This document shows positions 25,332 to 33,687 of a DNA stretch of 64,000 nucleotides, one piece after another. A program made the translations under genes and the position numbers. The notes under the pieces were generated by a model. That model was not told the DNA's origin. It was given only the letters and a program-made list of their open reading frames with translations, and did no database searches. The stretch's first letter is position 1, and the number at the start of each line of letters is the position of its first letter. The stretch spans positions 62,001-126,000 of the forward strand of contig CBDFGB010000016.1 of NCBI GenBank assembly GCA_965246915.1. The letters run 5' to 3'. The stretch comes from CAVRQM01 sp965246915 (GTDB taxonomy: Bacteria; Pseudomonadota; Alphaproteobacteria; Acetobacterales; Acetobacteraceae).

Positions 25332-26315
25332 ATGACCTGGCTGCGTCACCAGCTGCGCAACATCGCGCCGTTCGTCACCCTGATCGCGCTGATCGCACTG
25401 TTCAGCTCGGCCAGTCCATCCTTCGCGACGTGGGGCAACCTTGCCAACATCCTGCAGCAGATCAGCGTCACCGCGATCATCGCGACCGGCCTGACTTTCG
25501 TGATCCTGTGCGCGGAGATCGATCTGTCGGTCGCCGCGATCGCCAACGCGATCGGCATCGCGGTCGCCTTCTTCACGTTGCAGGACAGCAGCGTGAACAT
25601 CGCCAACTTGCCGCTGCCCGGCGTGCTGGCCATCGTGCTGGCGATCGTCGCGAGCTTCCTGCTCGGCGGCGTCACGGCGTTCGGCGTCACGGTCATCGGC
25701 ATCCCGAGCTTCATCATGACGCTTGCGATGCTGCAGATCGGGGCTGGCGTCTGCGCGATGCTGGTGCGCGGGCAGATCGCCTACAACGTCCCGGGCCTCA
25801 TCACCACGCTTGGGAGCCAGTCCCTGGGGCCGGTGCCCTGGATCGTCATCGTCGCGGCCATCGTGCTGCTGGTCGCGCATGTCGTGCTGACCTACACGCG
25901 ATTCGGCCGCTATGTGTACATGACAGGCGGCAACCGGCTGGCCGCCGAGTATTCCGGCGTCAACACGAAGACGATCATCGCGTCGGTCATGGTCATCTCG
26001 GCGGTCTGCGCGGGGCTTGCCGGCATGCTGGGTGTCGCGCGGTTCGGCAGCGCGCAGCAGGACGAGTTCAACGACTATCTGCTGGACAGCATCTCCGCCG
26101 TGGTGGTGGGCGGCACGTCGCTGTTCGGCGGCCAGGGCGGCATCGGCAACACGGTGGTCGGGCTGATGGTGCTGGGCGTGCTGAACAACGGCCTGGATCA
26201 CGTGCGGATCGACAGCTTCCTGAAAATCTTGATCCGCGGGCTGATCTTGCTGCTCGCGCTGATCATCAACGTGTATGCGCAGCGACTGCGGACGCGGTCG
26301 TCGTCGGGGGCGTGA
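25332..26315 (+). CDS. Sugar ABC transporter permease, RbsC-like
   Basis: The 327-residue inner-membrane protein has about eight to ten hydrophobic segments and the RbsC-family marks GLTFVILCAEIDLSV (about 54-68), GIPSFIMTLAMLQI and VVVGGTSLFGGQGG-x-GNTVVG near the C-terminus. It forms the channel of the importer with the ATPase at 23825. The gene is followed after 4 bases by the sugar-isomerase-like gene, so the four genes probably form one operon. Confidence 0.92.
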   Translation: MTWLRHQLRNIAPFVTLIALIALFSSASPSFATWGNLANILQQISVTAIIATGLTFVILCAEIDLSVAAIANAIGIAVAFFTLQDSSVNIANLPLPGVLAIVLAIVASFLLGGVTAFGVTVIGIPSFIMTLAMLQIGAGVCAMLVRGQIAYNVPGLITTLGSQSLGPVPWIVIVAAIVLLVAHVVLTYTRFGRYVYMTGGNRLAAEYSGVNTKTIIASVMVISAVCAGLAGMLGVARFGSAQQDEFNDYLLDSISAVVVGGTSLFGGQGGIGNTVVGLMVLGVLNNGLDHVRIDSFLKILIRGLILLLALIINVYAQRLRTRSSSGA

Positions 26316-26319
26316 GACG

Positions 26320-27186
26320 ATGTCGCAGCGCCTGATCTTCACGCAGTCGATGTGGGCGATGGAGCGGCGCGATCCGGACGGTCGGGAGCGGAATGTCGGC
26401 GAGAACCTCGATTTGATCGCGGGCGCTGGGTTCGAGGGCGTCAGCGCCGCGTTCATCGATCCGACATGGGCGGCGGAGGTGGCGCGCGGCGCGTCGGAAC
26501 GAGGTCTGGCGGCGCTGGCGGAGTGGCAATGTTTCCCGACCACGGTCGACGAACTGAAGCCCGCGCTGGAGTTCGCGGCGCGCTGGGGAGGGCATCATCT
26601 CTGCTTGCAGCCGGACGTGCGGCCGCGACGCCTGGTCGACTGCGTGCCGCTGCTGGAAGGCTGGCGACGTCTGGCCGAGCAGTCGCCGATCCCGGTGTGG
26701 ATCGAGACGCATCGCGACCGCATGACCACGGATTTGATGTTCACGCTGGATTTGCTGGAGGCTTTTCCAGATCTGCGGCTGGTCGCCGATCTGTCGCATT
26801 TTCTGGTCGGGCGGGAGTTCGCCATGCCGGTGTCGGACGAGAACCACGCGCTGATTTTTCGCGTGCTGGATCGCGCCTGGGCGCTGCACGGGCGCGTCGC
26901 CAGCCGCGAGCAGGTGCAGATCGAGATCTCGTTCCCGCATCACCGGGAGTGGGTCGATCTGTTTCTCGGTTGGTGGGAGTACGGAATGCGGAGCTGGCGG
27001 ACTCGGGCCGGGACGGACGACGTGTTGGCGTTCGGCTGTGAGTTCGGGCCGCGTCCTTATGCGATCACCGACCGCGACGGCCGCGACAGCACGGACCGCT
27101 GGGCGGAGGCGCTGCTGCTGCGGGATCTGGTGCGGGAGCGGTGGGAGACGGTCTACCCCGTCTCAGCCGGTTTGCTAACCGGCTGA
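26320..27186 (+). CDS. Sugar phosphate isomerase/epimerase-like TIM barrel protein
   Basis: The 288-residue protein matches the xylose isomerase-like TIM-barrel superfamily. It has GFEGVSAAFIDP and WVIETHRDRM-type strand ends (WIETHRDRMTTD), with metal-ligand-like residues in ETH, DLSHF and ISFPHH. The start ATG 26320 follows the permease stop by 4 bases. Such proteins are frequent partners of ribose-type ABC importers and act on inositols, keto-sugars or sugar acids. The reaction is unknown. In this context it probably catalyses the first cytoplasmic step for the imported ligand. Confidence 0.7.
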   Translation: MSQRLIFTQSMWAMERRDPDGRERNVGENLDLIAGAGFEGVSAAFIDPTWAAEVARGASERGLAALAEWQCFPTTVDELKPALEFAARWGGHHLCLQPDVRPRRLVDCVPLLEGWRRLAEQSPIPVWIETHRDRMTTDLMFTLDLLEAFPDLRLVADLSHFLVGREFAMPVSDENHALIFRVLDRAWALHGRVASREQVQIEISFPHHREWVDLFLGWWEYGMRSWRTRAGTDDVLAFGCEFGPRPYAITDRDGRDSTDRWAEALLLRDLVRERWETVYPVSAGLLTG

Positions 27187-27189
27187 CCT

Positions 27190-27516
27190 TCACGCCGCCT
27201 CAACCTCTCGATCAATGATCGCGCCCACGGCTTTGCGAGCCATCGCGAGATCGTAGTTGGCTTGCAGATTCATCCAGAACTGCGCGCCCGTGCCGAAGTA
27301 ACGTCCGAGCCGCAGGGCGGTCTCCGCTGAGATTCCCCGTTGGCCGCGCACAATGCCCGAAAGGCGATTCGCGGGAACCCGCAACTTGAGGGCCAGCGCG
27401 TTCGCCGTCATGCCTCGCACATTCAGTTCGTCTGCCAAAGTCTCGCCCGGATGACTGGCGGGCAGCAACAAACCGGCCGGGAACTCAAATATCTCGCCCT
27501 TTGGTCGCGCGGCCAT
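27190..27516 (-). CDS. higA: HigA-type antitoxin, XRE family
   Basis: The 108-residue antitoxin has the HigA/VapI helix-turn-helix: HPGETLADELNVRGMT, ANALALKLRVPANRLSGIVRG, then GISAETALRLGRYFGTGAQFWMNLQ. ATG 27516 is preceded by AGAGG and lies 16 bases after the toxin stop. HigA binds the toxin and represses the shared promoter. Antitoxin second and toxin first is the HigBA order. It sits between the ABC sugar operon and the phosphonate unit. Confidence 0.9.
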   Translation of the reverse strand: MAARPKGEIFEFPAGLLLPASHPGETLADELNVRGMTANALALKLRVPANRLSGIVRGQRGISAETALRLGRYFGTGAQFWMNLQANYDLAMARKAVGAIIDREVEAA

Positions 27517-27532
27517 TTCGCTAAGCCTCTTT

Positions 27533-27811
27533 TCAGTGAGGATCCATAATGTGCACTTCGTAGGCGTCGCCATCTCGAAACTTAAAGACGAGCCGCCACT
27601 GGGCATTGATGTCTATCGACCAAAAAGCCCGAAGCGGACCTTTCAGCTTGTGCAGCCCAATGCTGTTGAGATTGCCGAGGTCCTCAAGCGATACTGCCGC
27701 GTTAAGTTGGTTGGGCCTTCGCAAGGCAAGGCGCTCATTGAGACCCGAAAATCGAGACTTCCCGAGGTCGATGCAGCGTCGCGTATCTGAGCCGAAAATC
27801 GACTTGATCAC
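27533..27811 (-). CDS. higB: HigB-type toxin, RelE superfamily
   Basis: The toxin has 92 residues and is a RelE/HigB-like ribosome-dependent mRNA interferase. Typical segments are IKSIFGSDTRR at the N-terminus, a LRRPNQLNAA helix, GLHKLKGPLRAFWSIDI and QWRLVFKFRDGDAYEVHIMDPH at the C-terminus. It starts at GTG 27811, which gives the family-normal start (IKSIFG); GTG 27820 is an alternative. No ATG is available, so translation may be weak, as often seen for toxins. The 106 bases upstream hold the promoter and contain a tandem CGTCA repeat (27851-27860) that may be an operator half-site. Confidence 0.88.
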   Translation of the reverse strand: MIKSIFGSDTRRCIDLGKSRFSGLNERLALRRPNQLNAAVSLEDLGNLNSIGLHKLKGPLRAFWSIDINAQWRLVFKFRDGDAYEVHIMDPH

Positions 27812-27917
27812 TGTCGTCACCCAGTTCCGTCCGGGCTACGCCTATCATGCTACGTCACGTCACACCTAGGGTTGACCAATTCATCGGTATTACGCCGCGC
27901 AGAGCACGTCTTGCATC

Positions 27918-28745
27918 CTACGCGACGCTTTTTTGTGCCCCCGGCCGCCGCCCGATGCCCAGCCAGCCGTCGATCGTCGCCACCGCCTGCGGGAGGTCGG
28001 CGATCGAGTCGATGACCATGTCGGCACCCTCGGCGTTCATCTCCGACGTCGCCCGCGCACGGATCACCGCGCGGTCACCGTCGCTCATCGCCATCAGCTC
28101 CTCCGCCGACACACCCGCGATGTTGCCCGTCAGGGCGAGGCCCACCGACCAGGTGCCGGCGTTGCGGCCCTCGGCGACGCCGACCGGCGTGTCGTCGACT
28201 TTGACCACCGTCCAGGCCGGCCACACGCCCATCCGCGCCATAGCGAACCACATCATCAGCGGGCTCGGCCGCCCGCCCGGCAGGTCGCCCGCACACACCA
28301 CCAGCTCCGGCGCGTAGCCGCCGGCGGCAGCGACCGGCAGCAGTTTCTCCATGATCGGGCGGGTGTAGCCGGTCGTGCTGCCAACCCGCACGCCCCCTGC
28401 CCTCATCGCCGCCAGCGCCTCGAGCGCGCCGGGAATGAAGGCCGCGTGGTCGAGCACGCTGGCCACGTTCATCGGCTCGAACACGTCGAACACCGCGTCG
28501 ATGTCCGCCTCGCCCGGCGGCTTGCCGTGCCGCGCCCGCCAGGCGGCGCTCACCTTCGGGGCGTGGATGACCGCGGCGATGTGGTCGCGCTTGGCCATGC
28601 CCATGGGCCCGCGCGCATCGGCCACCGCGATCTCGACGCCGAACTGCGCGAAGGCCTTCACGAACGCCCCCATCGGCGCGCGGCTTCCGTGGTCGACGAC
28701 GGTGCCGGCCCAGTCCAGGATCACCGCAGAAATCGTGTCGGTCAT
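27918..28745 (-). CDS. phnX: Phosphonoacetaldehyde hydrolase (phosphonatase)
   Basis: A HAD-superfamily enzyme that splits phosphonoacetaldehyde into acetaldehyde and phosphate. In 275 residues it has the nucleophile Asp11 in LDWAGT, the cap-domain Lys52 in GMAKRDH that forms the Schiff base, the SxTGYT motif, and KVDDTPVGVAEGRNAGTWSVG. The length is that of the family. Its start overlaps the upstream flavoprotein stop (ATGA, 28742-28745). No PhnW transaminase is adjacent, so phosphonoacetaldehyde is probably supplied by the upstream flavoprotein. Confidence 0.94.
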   Translation of the reverse strand: MTDTISAVILDWAGTVVDHGSRAPMGAFVKAFAQFGVEIAVADARGPMGMAKRDHIAAVIHAPKVSAAWRARHGKPPGEADIDAVFDVFEPMNVASVLDHAAFIPGALEALAAMRAGGVRVGSTTGYTRPIMEKLLPVAAAGGYAPELVVCAGDLPGGRPSPLMMWFAMARMGVWPAWTVVKVDDTPVGVAEGRNAGTWSVGLALTGNIAGVSAEELMAMSDGDRAVIRARATSEMNAEGADMVIDSIADLPQAVATIDGWLGIGRRPGAQKSVA

Positions 28746-29893
28746 GTCGGCTCCTTTACCCCGAGCCCGGGCACATGCGCGGGAGGCGGCAGGCCAAGCA
28801 GGTCGGCGAACGTCTCCTCCGCGAGCGCGAAGGCGGTGCTGGCCCCGGTGCCGCTGGTCACCTGCACCAGCCGCACGCCGGGCAGCGGGGCGGCCATGAA
28901 GGCGGGCTCCGGCCCGGAGGGATAGACGCCGACCCAGCGCTCCAGCACCCGGGGGCGCGGAAGGTCGAGCACCGCGGACAGCTCGGCCAGGATGCGTTCG
29001 TCGACCTCGTTCGGCTGGAACGGGTCGGGACTGTCGCCGTAGTGGTGGCTGTCGCCCACCACGAGCGACCCGTCGCCGCCGGCCACCGCGATCAGGTGGA
29101 TACCGTCGGCGAGCCAGGCCGCTTGCTCCGCCTCCAGCCGCGCCCGCAGCGCGCCGAGCCGGGGCGAGACGGCGTAGCCGAGATACCGCACCATGCCGAG
29201 GTCGCTCATCACCGGGGCTGGCAAGGGCGTCGCGGGCGCTGCGACCCGCAGCATGTGCAGTTTACACAGCGTCACGCCACGCGATGCCGGCTCGTCCGGG
29301 AACAGCGTCACCAGATCCGTGCCGGGACACACCACGATTTGCGGCGCCGAGAACGCGCCGGTCGCCGTGTGGACGCGCCCGGCCTCGATTCCGGTGACCG
29401 CCGCACGGTGGAATGTGACGCCATGCGACACCTCCAGCCAGGCGGCGAGGCGCGGGATGGCGTCGCGGCTTTCGACGCGCAACTCGTGGGGCGAATGCAG
29501 GGCGGCCAGCACGCCCGGTGCGAAACCCGCAGGCAATTCGTTGTGGCGCAGCAGCCGGCAGCCCTCGCCCATCGGGCTGGCGAGGAAATCCTCAGCGACG
29601 GCAACCGCCTCCGGACGCCGAGCGCACATCAGGAGGCCGTGCTGATGCACCGCGATCCCGGCCGGGCCGGAAACCTCCGCCCAGACGTCGCGCGAACGTC
29701 GGGCCCGGCGCCACGACAGTCCGGCCTTCTGACCGGTCACCGTGACGAACCCGAAATTGCGGATGGACGCGCCCACGGCCCGCGCCTCGCGGTCGATCAC
29801 CGCGACGCGCAGCCCGTGCTTCGCGGCGGCAAGGGCATGAGCCAGGCCCACGATGCCGCGTCCGACCACGATGCAGTCGAAGGAACGTTCCAT
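28742..29893 (-). CDS. FAD-dependent oxidoreductase associated with phosphonate catabolism (TIGR03364-like)
   Basis: The 383-residue DAO-type flavoprotein has the FAD motif VVGRGIVGLAHALAA (about 9-23), an IDRE acidic end and a GASIRNFGFVTVTGQ segment. Enzymes of this subgroup are found next to phnX and are thought to oxidise 2-aminoethylphosphonate or its N-methyl derivatives to phosphonoacetaldehyde. ATG 29893 is the start. The stop overlaps the phnX start by 4 bases, so the two enzymes form a coupled, two-step route that replaces the PhnW transaminase. No transporter for phosphonate is next to it. Confidence 0.82.
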   Translation of the reverse strand: MERSFDCIVVGRGIVGLAHALAAAKHGLRVAVIDREARAVGASIRNFGFVTVTGQKAGLSWRRARRSRDVWAEVSGPAGIAVHQHGLLMCARRPEAVAVAEDFLASPMGEGCRLLRHNELPAGFAPGVLAALHSPHELRVESRDAIPRLAAWLEVSHGVTFHRAAVTGIEAGRVHTATGAFSAPQIVVCPGTDLVTLFPDEPASRGVTLCKLHMLRVAAPATPLPAPVMSDLGMVRYLGYAVSPRLGALRARLEAEQAAWLADGIHLIAVAGGDGSLVVGDSHHYGDSPDPFQPNEVDERILAELSAVLDLPRPRVLERWVGVYPSGPEPAFMAAPLPGVRLVQVTSGTGASTAFALAEETFADLLGLPPPAHVPGLGVKEPT

Positions 29894-29990
29894 CCGCGGC
29901 GGCTTACGGGCTCGCGCGGATGGCGGCAACCATTGGCCGGTAACCTGCGCACGCCCGGCGCGAATTTCTGGCAGCAGCGGGGACTATTTC

Positions 29991-30686
29991 ATGCAAACGA
30001 CACGACGTGGGGTGCTGACGGCTGGCGGCGCGCTCGGCCTGGGGCTCGCGACCCGCGCGCGGGCCGAGCCCGCGGTACGCGGCGTGGTGGAACTGTTCAC
30101 GAGCCAGGGCTGCTCGTCCTGCCCGCCCGCCGACCGCCTGCTGGGCCAGCTCGCGCGAGACCCGGCGCTGATCGTGCTGTCGCTTCCGGTCGACTACTGG
30201 GACGGCCTGGGCTGGAAGGACACGTTCGCGAGGCCGGAGTTTACCCGGCGGCAGCGGGCCTATGCCCAAGGGCGCGGCGACGGCGAAATCTACACGCCGC
30301 AGGCCGTCGTCAATGGCCGCGACCACGCGGTGGGCTCGGACCGGACGGGCATTCTCGCGCTGACCGGCGCGCCCTTGCCGGTGCGGGTGACGATTACGAC
30401 CGAGGGTGACGGCAAGGTCGCCACGGTGCAGGGGGCGGCGGCCAATGCGGTGCTGATCGTGGTCCCGTTCCTGCGCGCCCGCGAGGTGGCGATCGGCCGC
30501 GGCGAGAACGCGCACGCGACGGTCACCTATACCAACATCGCGCGCGGCCTGATCGTGCTCGGCAGCGTGGGCGGCGCGACGCGTTTCCGACTGGACGCGC
30601 CGGCCGGAGCGGAGGGCATCGCCGTCCTCGTGCAGGACGGCGGCCTGGATCGGCCCGGCCGCATCCTCGGGGCGGCGACCGCCTAG
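29991..30686 (+). CDS. DUF1223 exported thioredoxin-like protein
   Basis: The 231-residue protein has a twin-arginine-like signal (TTRRGVLTAGG) with probable cleavage after ARAEP at about 25-26. The DUF1223 domain follows: VVELFTSQGCSSCPPADRLL with the CxxC pair Cys41/Cys44, LPVDYWDGLGWKDTF, YTPQAVVNGRDHAVG. The fold is thioredoxin-like and is predicted to act in the periplasm in an unknown redox reaction. It is divergent from the phosphonate flavoprotein and overlaps by 4 bases the end of the convergent F420-reductase-like gene. Confidence 0.88.
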   Translation: MQTTRRGVLTAGGALGLGLATRARAEPAVRGVVELFTSQGCSSCPPADRLLGQLARDPALIVLSLPVDYWDGLGWKDTFARPEFTRRQRAYAQGRGDGEIYTPQAVVNGRDHAVGSDRTGILALTGAPLPVRVTITTEGDGKVATVQGAAANAVLIVVPFLRAREVAIGRGENAHATVTYTNIARGLIVLGSVGGATRFRLDAPAGAEGIAVLVQDGGLDRPGRILGAATA

Positions 30687-31315
30687 CCGGGCGGTATCAA
30701 GCCCAGGAGGCGCTCCAGCTCCTCACGGGTCTGCGGGTTGTTGTAGGCGGGGGCACCCACGTCGAACGTGCCGGCATGCACCAGCGGGCCGACGACCAGC
30801 GCCTCGAATCCCGAATCGGCCACCAGCTTCGCCGCGATGTCCAACGCCGCCGGATCATCACCAACCAGCGGGATCGCCAAGCGCGGCGGCTCCCGCCCCG
30901 CTTGGTCCCGGAGCGTTTCCCAGTAGATGCTGTTGAACGCACGGACATAGTGCGCGCCGGGCAGCAGCCTCGCGACCGGCACGCCCGATCCCTGTTTCGC
31001 GTCGAGTGCTGCCTGCGCGAACGCACCGTCGCGCTCCGGGTAGGGGTTGGCCGCGTCCATCACCAGCTTGCCCGCCAGCCGCGCCCCCAGCCGCGCTGCC
31101 AGCTCCGGCCACAATCCGTAAGGCGCGGCGGTGAACACCGCTTCACCGAACGCCGCCGCGTCCTCCTGCGAGGCGGCCGAGGCGCCGATCTCGGCGGCCA
31201 GCGACTCGAGCCGCAGCGGCTCACGCGAGCCGAAACGGATTTGATGCCCCGCCCGCGCCCAGCGCCGCGCAAGCGTCGCGCCGATCTTGCCCGACCCAAT
31301 GATTCCAATGCGCAT
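30683..31315 (-). CDS. NADP(H)-binding oxidoreductase, F420-dependent NADP reductase-like
   Basis: The 210-residue protein has an N-terminal Rossmann motif GSGKIGATLARRWA (about 7-20) and FGSREP, which would bind the 2'-phosphate of NADP. The fold is the small FNO/ProC-like one, with VMDAANPYPERDG and VRAFNSIYWE segments. In F420-producing organisms such proteins reduce F420 with NADPH; in Alphaproteobacteria without F420 they are probably dinucleotide-dependent reductases of unknown substrate. It converges with and overlaps the DUF1223 gene. Confidence 0.8.
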   Translation of the reverse strand: MRIGIIGSGKIGATLARRWARAGHQIRFGSREPLRLESLAAEIGASAASQEDAAAFGEAVFTAAPYGLWPELAARLGARLAGKLVMDAANPYPERDGAFAQAALDAKQGSGVPVARLLPGAHYVRAFNSIYWETLRDQAGREPPRLAIPLVGDDPAALDIAAKLVADSGFEALVVGPLVHAGTFDVGAPAYNNPQTREELERLLGLIPPG

Positions 31316-31438
31316 GGTCCGCCCCCGCTACCGTCGCAAGAATGGCAGAGTTTCGCGGCCATGCCAGAGCGACGCTCCGTCCTCCCAGTCATCCAAGTGT
31401 CATGCGACACGGGGCGCCGGTGCCTGCCAACTGTCGCG

Positions 31439-32431
31439 ATGACGCGCCACCAGACGAAACCATCGCCCGAGGCGGTGCCGGACGACCTTCGCAGCGCCTT
31501 GCGCGCACGCCTGCCGGGGATCGGGCTGGCCGCCGACCTTGCGCTCGCGCCGATCGACCATCTGTTCGACGCCGCCCGTTCGAGCCTGCGCTTCGCATCG
31601 GGACCTGCTCTCTACTACGCAAATCATCAAACGAGTTACGAGTCGTTTCTGTTCTCGTTTTTGCATATGGCGGCGACCGGCCGGCCGTTGTTCGTGGTCA
31701 CCCATCCCGGCCTATTTGACAACGACTACGGCGAGCACTGCACCTTGCTGGCCGAGGCGCTGCATCGGCTGCGCCATCCCGCCGCCGGCCTGCTGCGTGT
31801 CGCGGCCGTCCCGAACCAGCTCGACTCGGCGCGAAAATTCCTCGTCGAACTTCCAGAACGTCTCGGCGACAGCTCGCTCCTGGTGCATGTCGAGGGTTGG
31901 CGGGAAGTGCACGAGGGACAGCGCATCCACCTCATGTCGCGCGATTTGATGGAGACCACGTCGCGGCTGGCGCGTCCGGTGGTGCCAGTGCGGTTCTCCG
32001 GCGGCCTGCCGGCGCGCCCGGTGGGCTACAAGTTCCACCTGCCGTATCGCATGGGCCGCTTGCGGGTCGCGATGGGGGCGTCGATCGAGCCTCGCGCCTT
32101 GGCCGATGTGCCGGCGTCGCGGCGGCGGCGTCACGTGCTGGACGCGATCAACGCCATGGCGCCGGCCGAGGGCGACTACGCCGGGCGGCCGAACGCCGCG
32201 CTGTCGAAACGTTGCCTGCGCCGGCACATCGAGGGCGGGTCGTCGGCACTGAAATGCTTTCTGCTTGAGGCGCTGGAGACGATGGACGATCCGTCCGACG
32301 AGACGCTGCGGTTTCGCGAGTTCGTGCAGGGCGGCGTGCTGCCGACGCGCGGCGTGGCGGATCCGGAATGGTTTGCGAAAAAAGCGATGTGGCTGACCGA
32401 TGGGCGGGGGTTGAAGACGGTCGCGGCGTGA
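31439..32431 (+). CDS. PlsC-like acyltransferase-domain protein with altered motif
   Basis: The 330-residue protein shows the arrangement of glycerol-phosphate acyltransferases: a NHQTSYES block at 62-69, where His63 is followed by Glu68 in place of the usual Asp of HX4D, and a block resembling EGTR (VHVEGWREVHEG, about 138-149). A later block has RPVVPVRFSGG. No strong transmembrane segment is visible. It is probably an acyltransferase or a relative that has lost typical catalysis, since Glu for Asp is unusual. The start is uncertain; ATG 31439 was chosen, but the frame is open upstream. Confidence 0.55.
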   Translation: MTRHQTKPSPEAVPDDLRSALRARLPGIGLAADLALAPIDHLFDAARSSLRFASGPALYYANHQTSYESFLFSFLHMAATGRPLFVVTHPGLFDNDYGEHCTLLAEALHRLRHPAAGLLRVAAVPNQLDSARKFLVELPERLGDSSLLVHVEGWREVHEGQRIHLMSRDLMETTSRLARPVVPVRFSGGLPARPVGYKFHLPYRMGRLRVAMGASIEPRALADVPASRRRRHVLDAINAMAPAEGDYAGRPNAALSKRCLRRHIEGGSSALKCFLLEALETMDDPSDETLRFREFVQGGVLPTRGVADPEWFAKKAMWLTDGRGLKTVAA

Positions 32432-32441
32432 CGGACTCGCG

Positions 32442-33134
32442 TCAGGGCCGCTCGCTCGCCCCCTGCCGCACCATTCGCATATAAGCCTCGAAGTCACGCG
32501 CGGTGTCGCGCGGGAAAACGTCGCCCGGTGCCGCCGCGGCGATCCGGTCGAGCCGGAAGCTGCGAAAGTCCTGCCTCAGTTCGCACCATGCGGCCAGCGT
32601 CCAGGTGCCACCCCAAAACATGAGGCCCAGCGGACGCACGCGGCGGGACGTCGCCGCACCCGCCACATCGAGATAGGACAAGTCGACCAGGCGTGTGGCG
32701 TCGATCGCCGCGTGCATCCGGTCCACCATGTCCCGAACCGCCGACGGCACGTGAAAGGCCGGCGCGTGCAGCCGCGTCTGACCCACGCGCTCGCGCAGCC
32801 GCGGCGGCAACACGGCCTCGATCTTGCGCATCGCGCGGACCGACGCGTCGGCCAAGCGCGCGCCGCCCCACGCCTCGGCAATGCGCAGCCCGAGCGCCAC
32901 CGCCTCGATCTCGGCAGCGTCGAACATCAGCGGCGGGATGTCGAAACCGGCGCGCAGCACGTAGCCGACGCCGGCTTCGCCCTCGATCGGCACGCCCGAT
33001 GCCATCAGGTCGCGCACGTCGCGATAGATCGTGCGCTCCGACACTTCCAGCGCATCGGCCAGTCGCCGTGCGGTGACCAATCGGCCGCCACGCAGCCGCT
33101 CGATCAGCCGGAACAGGCGGTCGGCGCGCCGCAT
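32442..33134 (-). CDS. YafY-type regulator with WYL domain
   Basis: The 230-residue protein has an N-terminal HTH_11 winged helix (MRRADRLFRLIERLRGG, SERTIYRDVRDL, about 1-60) and a C-terminal WYL domain (about 135-195) with the RVRPLGLMFWGGTWTLAAWCE core. WYL proteins are transcription factors whose domain binds ligands or nucleic acid. The gene is three bases downstream of the VOC-family gene and probably forms an operon with it; this pair is common in Proteobacteria and suggests the regulator responds to the VOC enzyme's substrate. Confidence 0.9.
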   Translation of the reverse strand: MRRADRLFRLIERLRGGRLVTARRLADALEVSERTIYRDVRDLMASGVPIEGEAGVGYVLRAGFDIPPLMFDAAEIEAVALGLRIAEAWGGARLADASVRAMRKIEAVLPPRLRERVGQTRLHAPAFHVPSAVRDMVDRMHAAIDATRLVDLSYLDVAGAATSRRVRPLGLMFWGGTWTLAAWCELRQDFRSFRLDRIAAAAPGDVFPRDTARDFEAYMRMVRQGASERP

Positions 33135-33137
33135 GCG

Positions 33138-33512
33138 TCAGCCGGTGTGCAGACCGACGCGGTTGCCTTCACTGTCGCGGATATGGGCGAAGAACCCCAT
33201 GCCCGGTGGCAACGCCGTGCGACCGAGCACAATCTCTCCGCCCGCCGGTTGCACCCGCGCCAAGACCGCATCGAGTGTTCCGTCGCGATTCAGATAGACC
33301 ATCGTGCCGCCCTGCGACGGCGTCCCAGCGACGAGATTTCCGCCGACGCCGGGCTCCGCATAGGGAAAGATCGCGATGGCCGTGTCGCCCATGCTCTCAC
33401 GCCGCAGCGTGTCACCCAGGATCGCCTCGTAGAAGCGGATCGCCCGGTCGAGATCTGCCACCGCGATCTCGAACCAGTGGATCGCCGGCCGGCCGTTCGT
33501 CGCTTCGTCCAT
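33138..33512 (-). CDS. VOC family protein (glyoxalase/dioxygenase fold)
   Basis: The 124-residue protein has the paired beta-alpha-beta fold of the vicinal-oxygen-chelate superfamily: HWFEIAVADLDRAIRFYEAIL near the N-terminus, GTMVYLNRDGTLDAVLARV, GFFAHIRDSEGNRVGLH near the C-terminus, with His12 and Glu residues in metal-ligand-like positions. It starts at ATG 33512. The WYL regulator begins 3 bases after its stop. Substrate unknown. It could be a resistance or detoxification protein, or catalytically silent. Confidence 0.85.
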   Translation of the reverse strand: MDEATNGRPAIHWFEIAVADLDRAIRFYEAILGDTLRRESMGDTAIAIFPYAEPGVGGNLVAGTPSQGGTMVYLNRDGTLDAVLARVQPAGGEIVLGRTALPPGMGFFAHIRDSEGNRVGLHTG

Positions 33513-33687
33513 CGTGTCCTCCGTGTCCCGCATCCTTGCGGTGGCCAGGTCGTAGCATCGGCCTCCTGACAGCCTTGTGTCAGCAGTCCGCCGAGGGCGT
33601 CGACGGAACGCGGATTGCATCTCGACCCGGATTGTTCGGGGCCGCGCGTCGCGCGAAGATCGCCCGACGTTCCAGGGAGATGCCTTC

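Noticed and set aside
27847..28925. Plus-strand frames opposite phnX and the flavoprotein
   Set aside because: They are shadows of genes with clear catalytic motifs.
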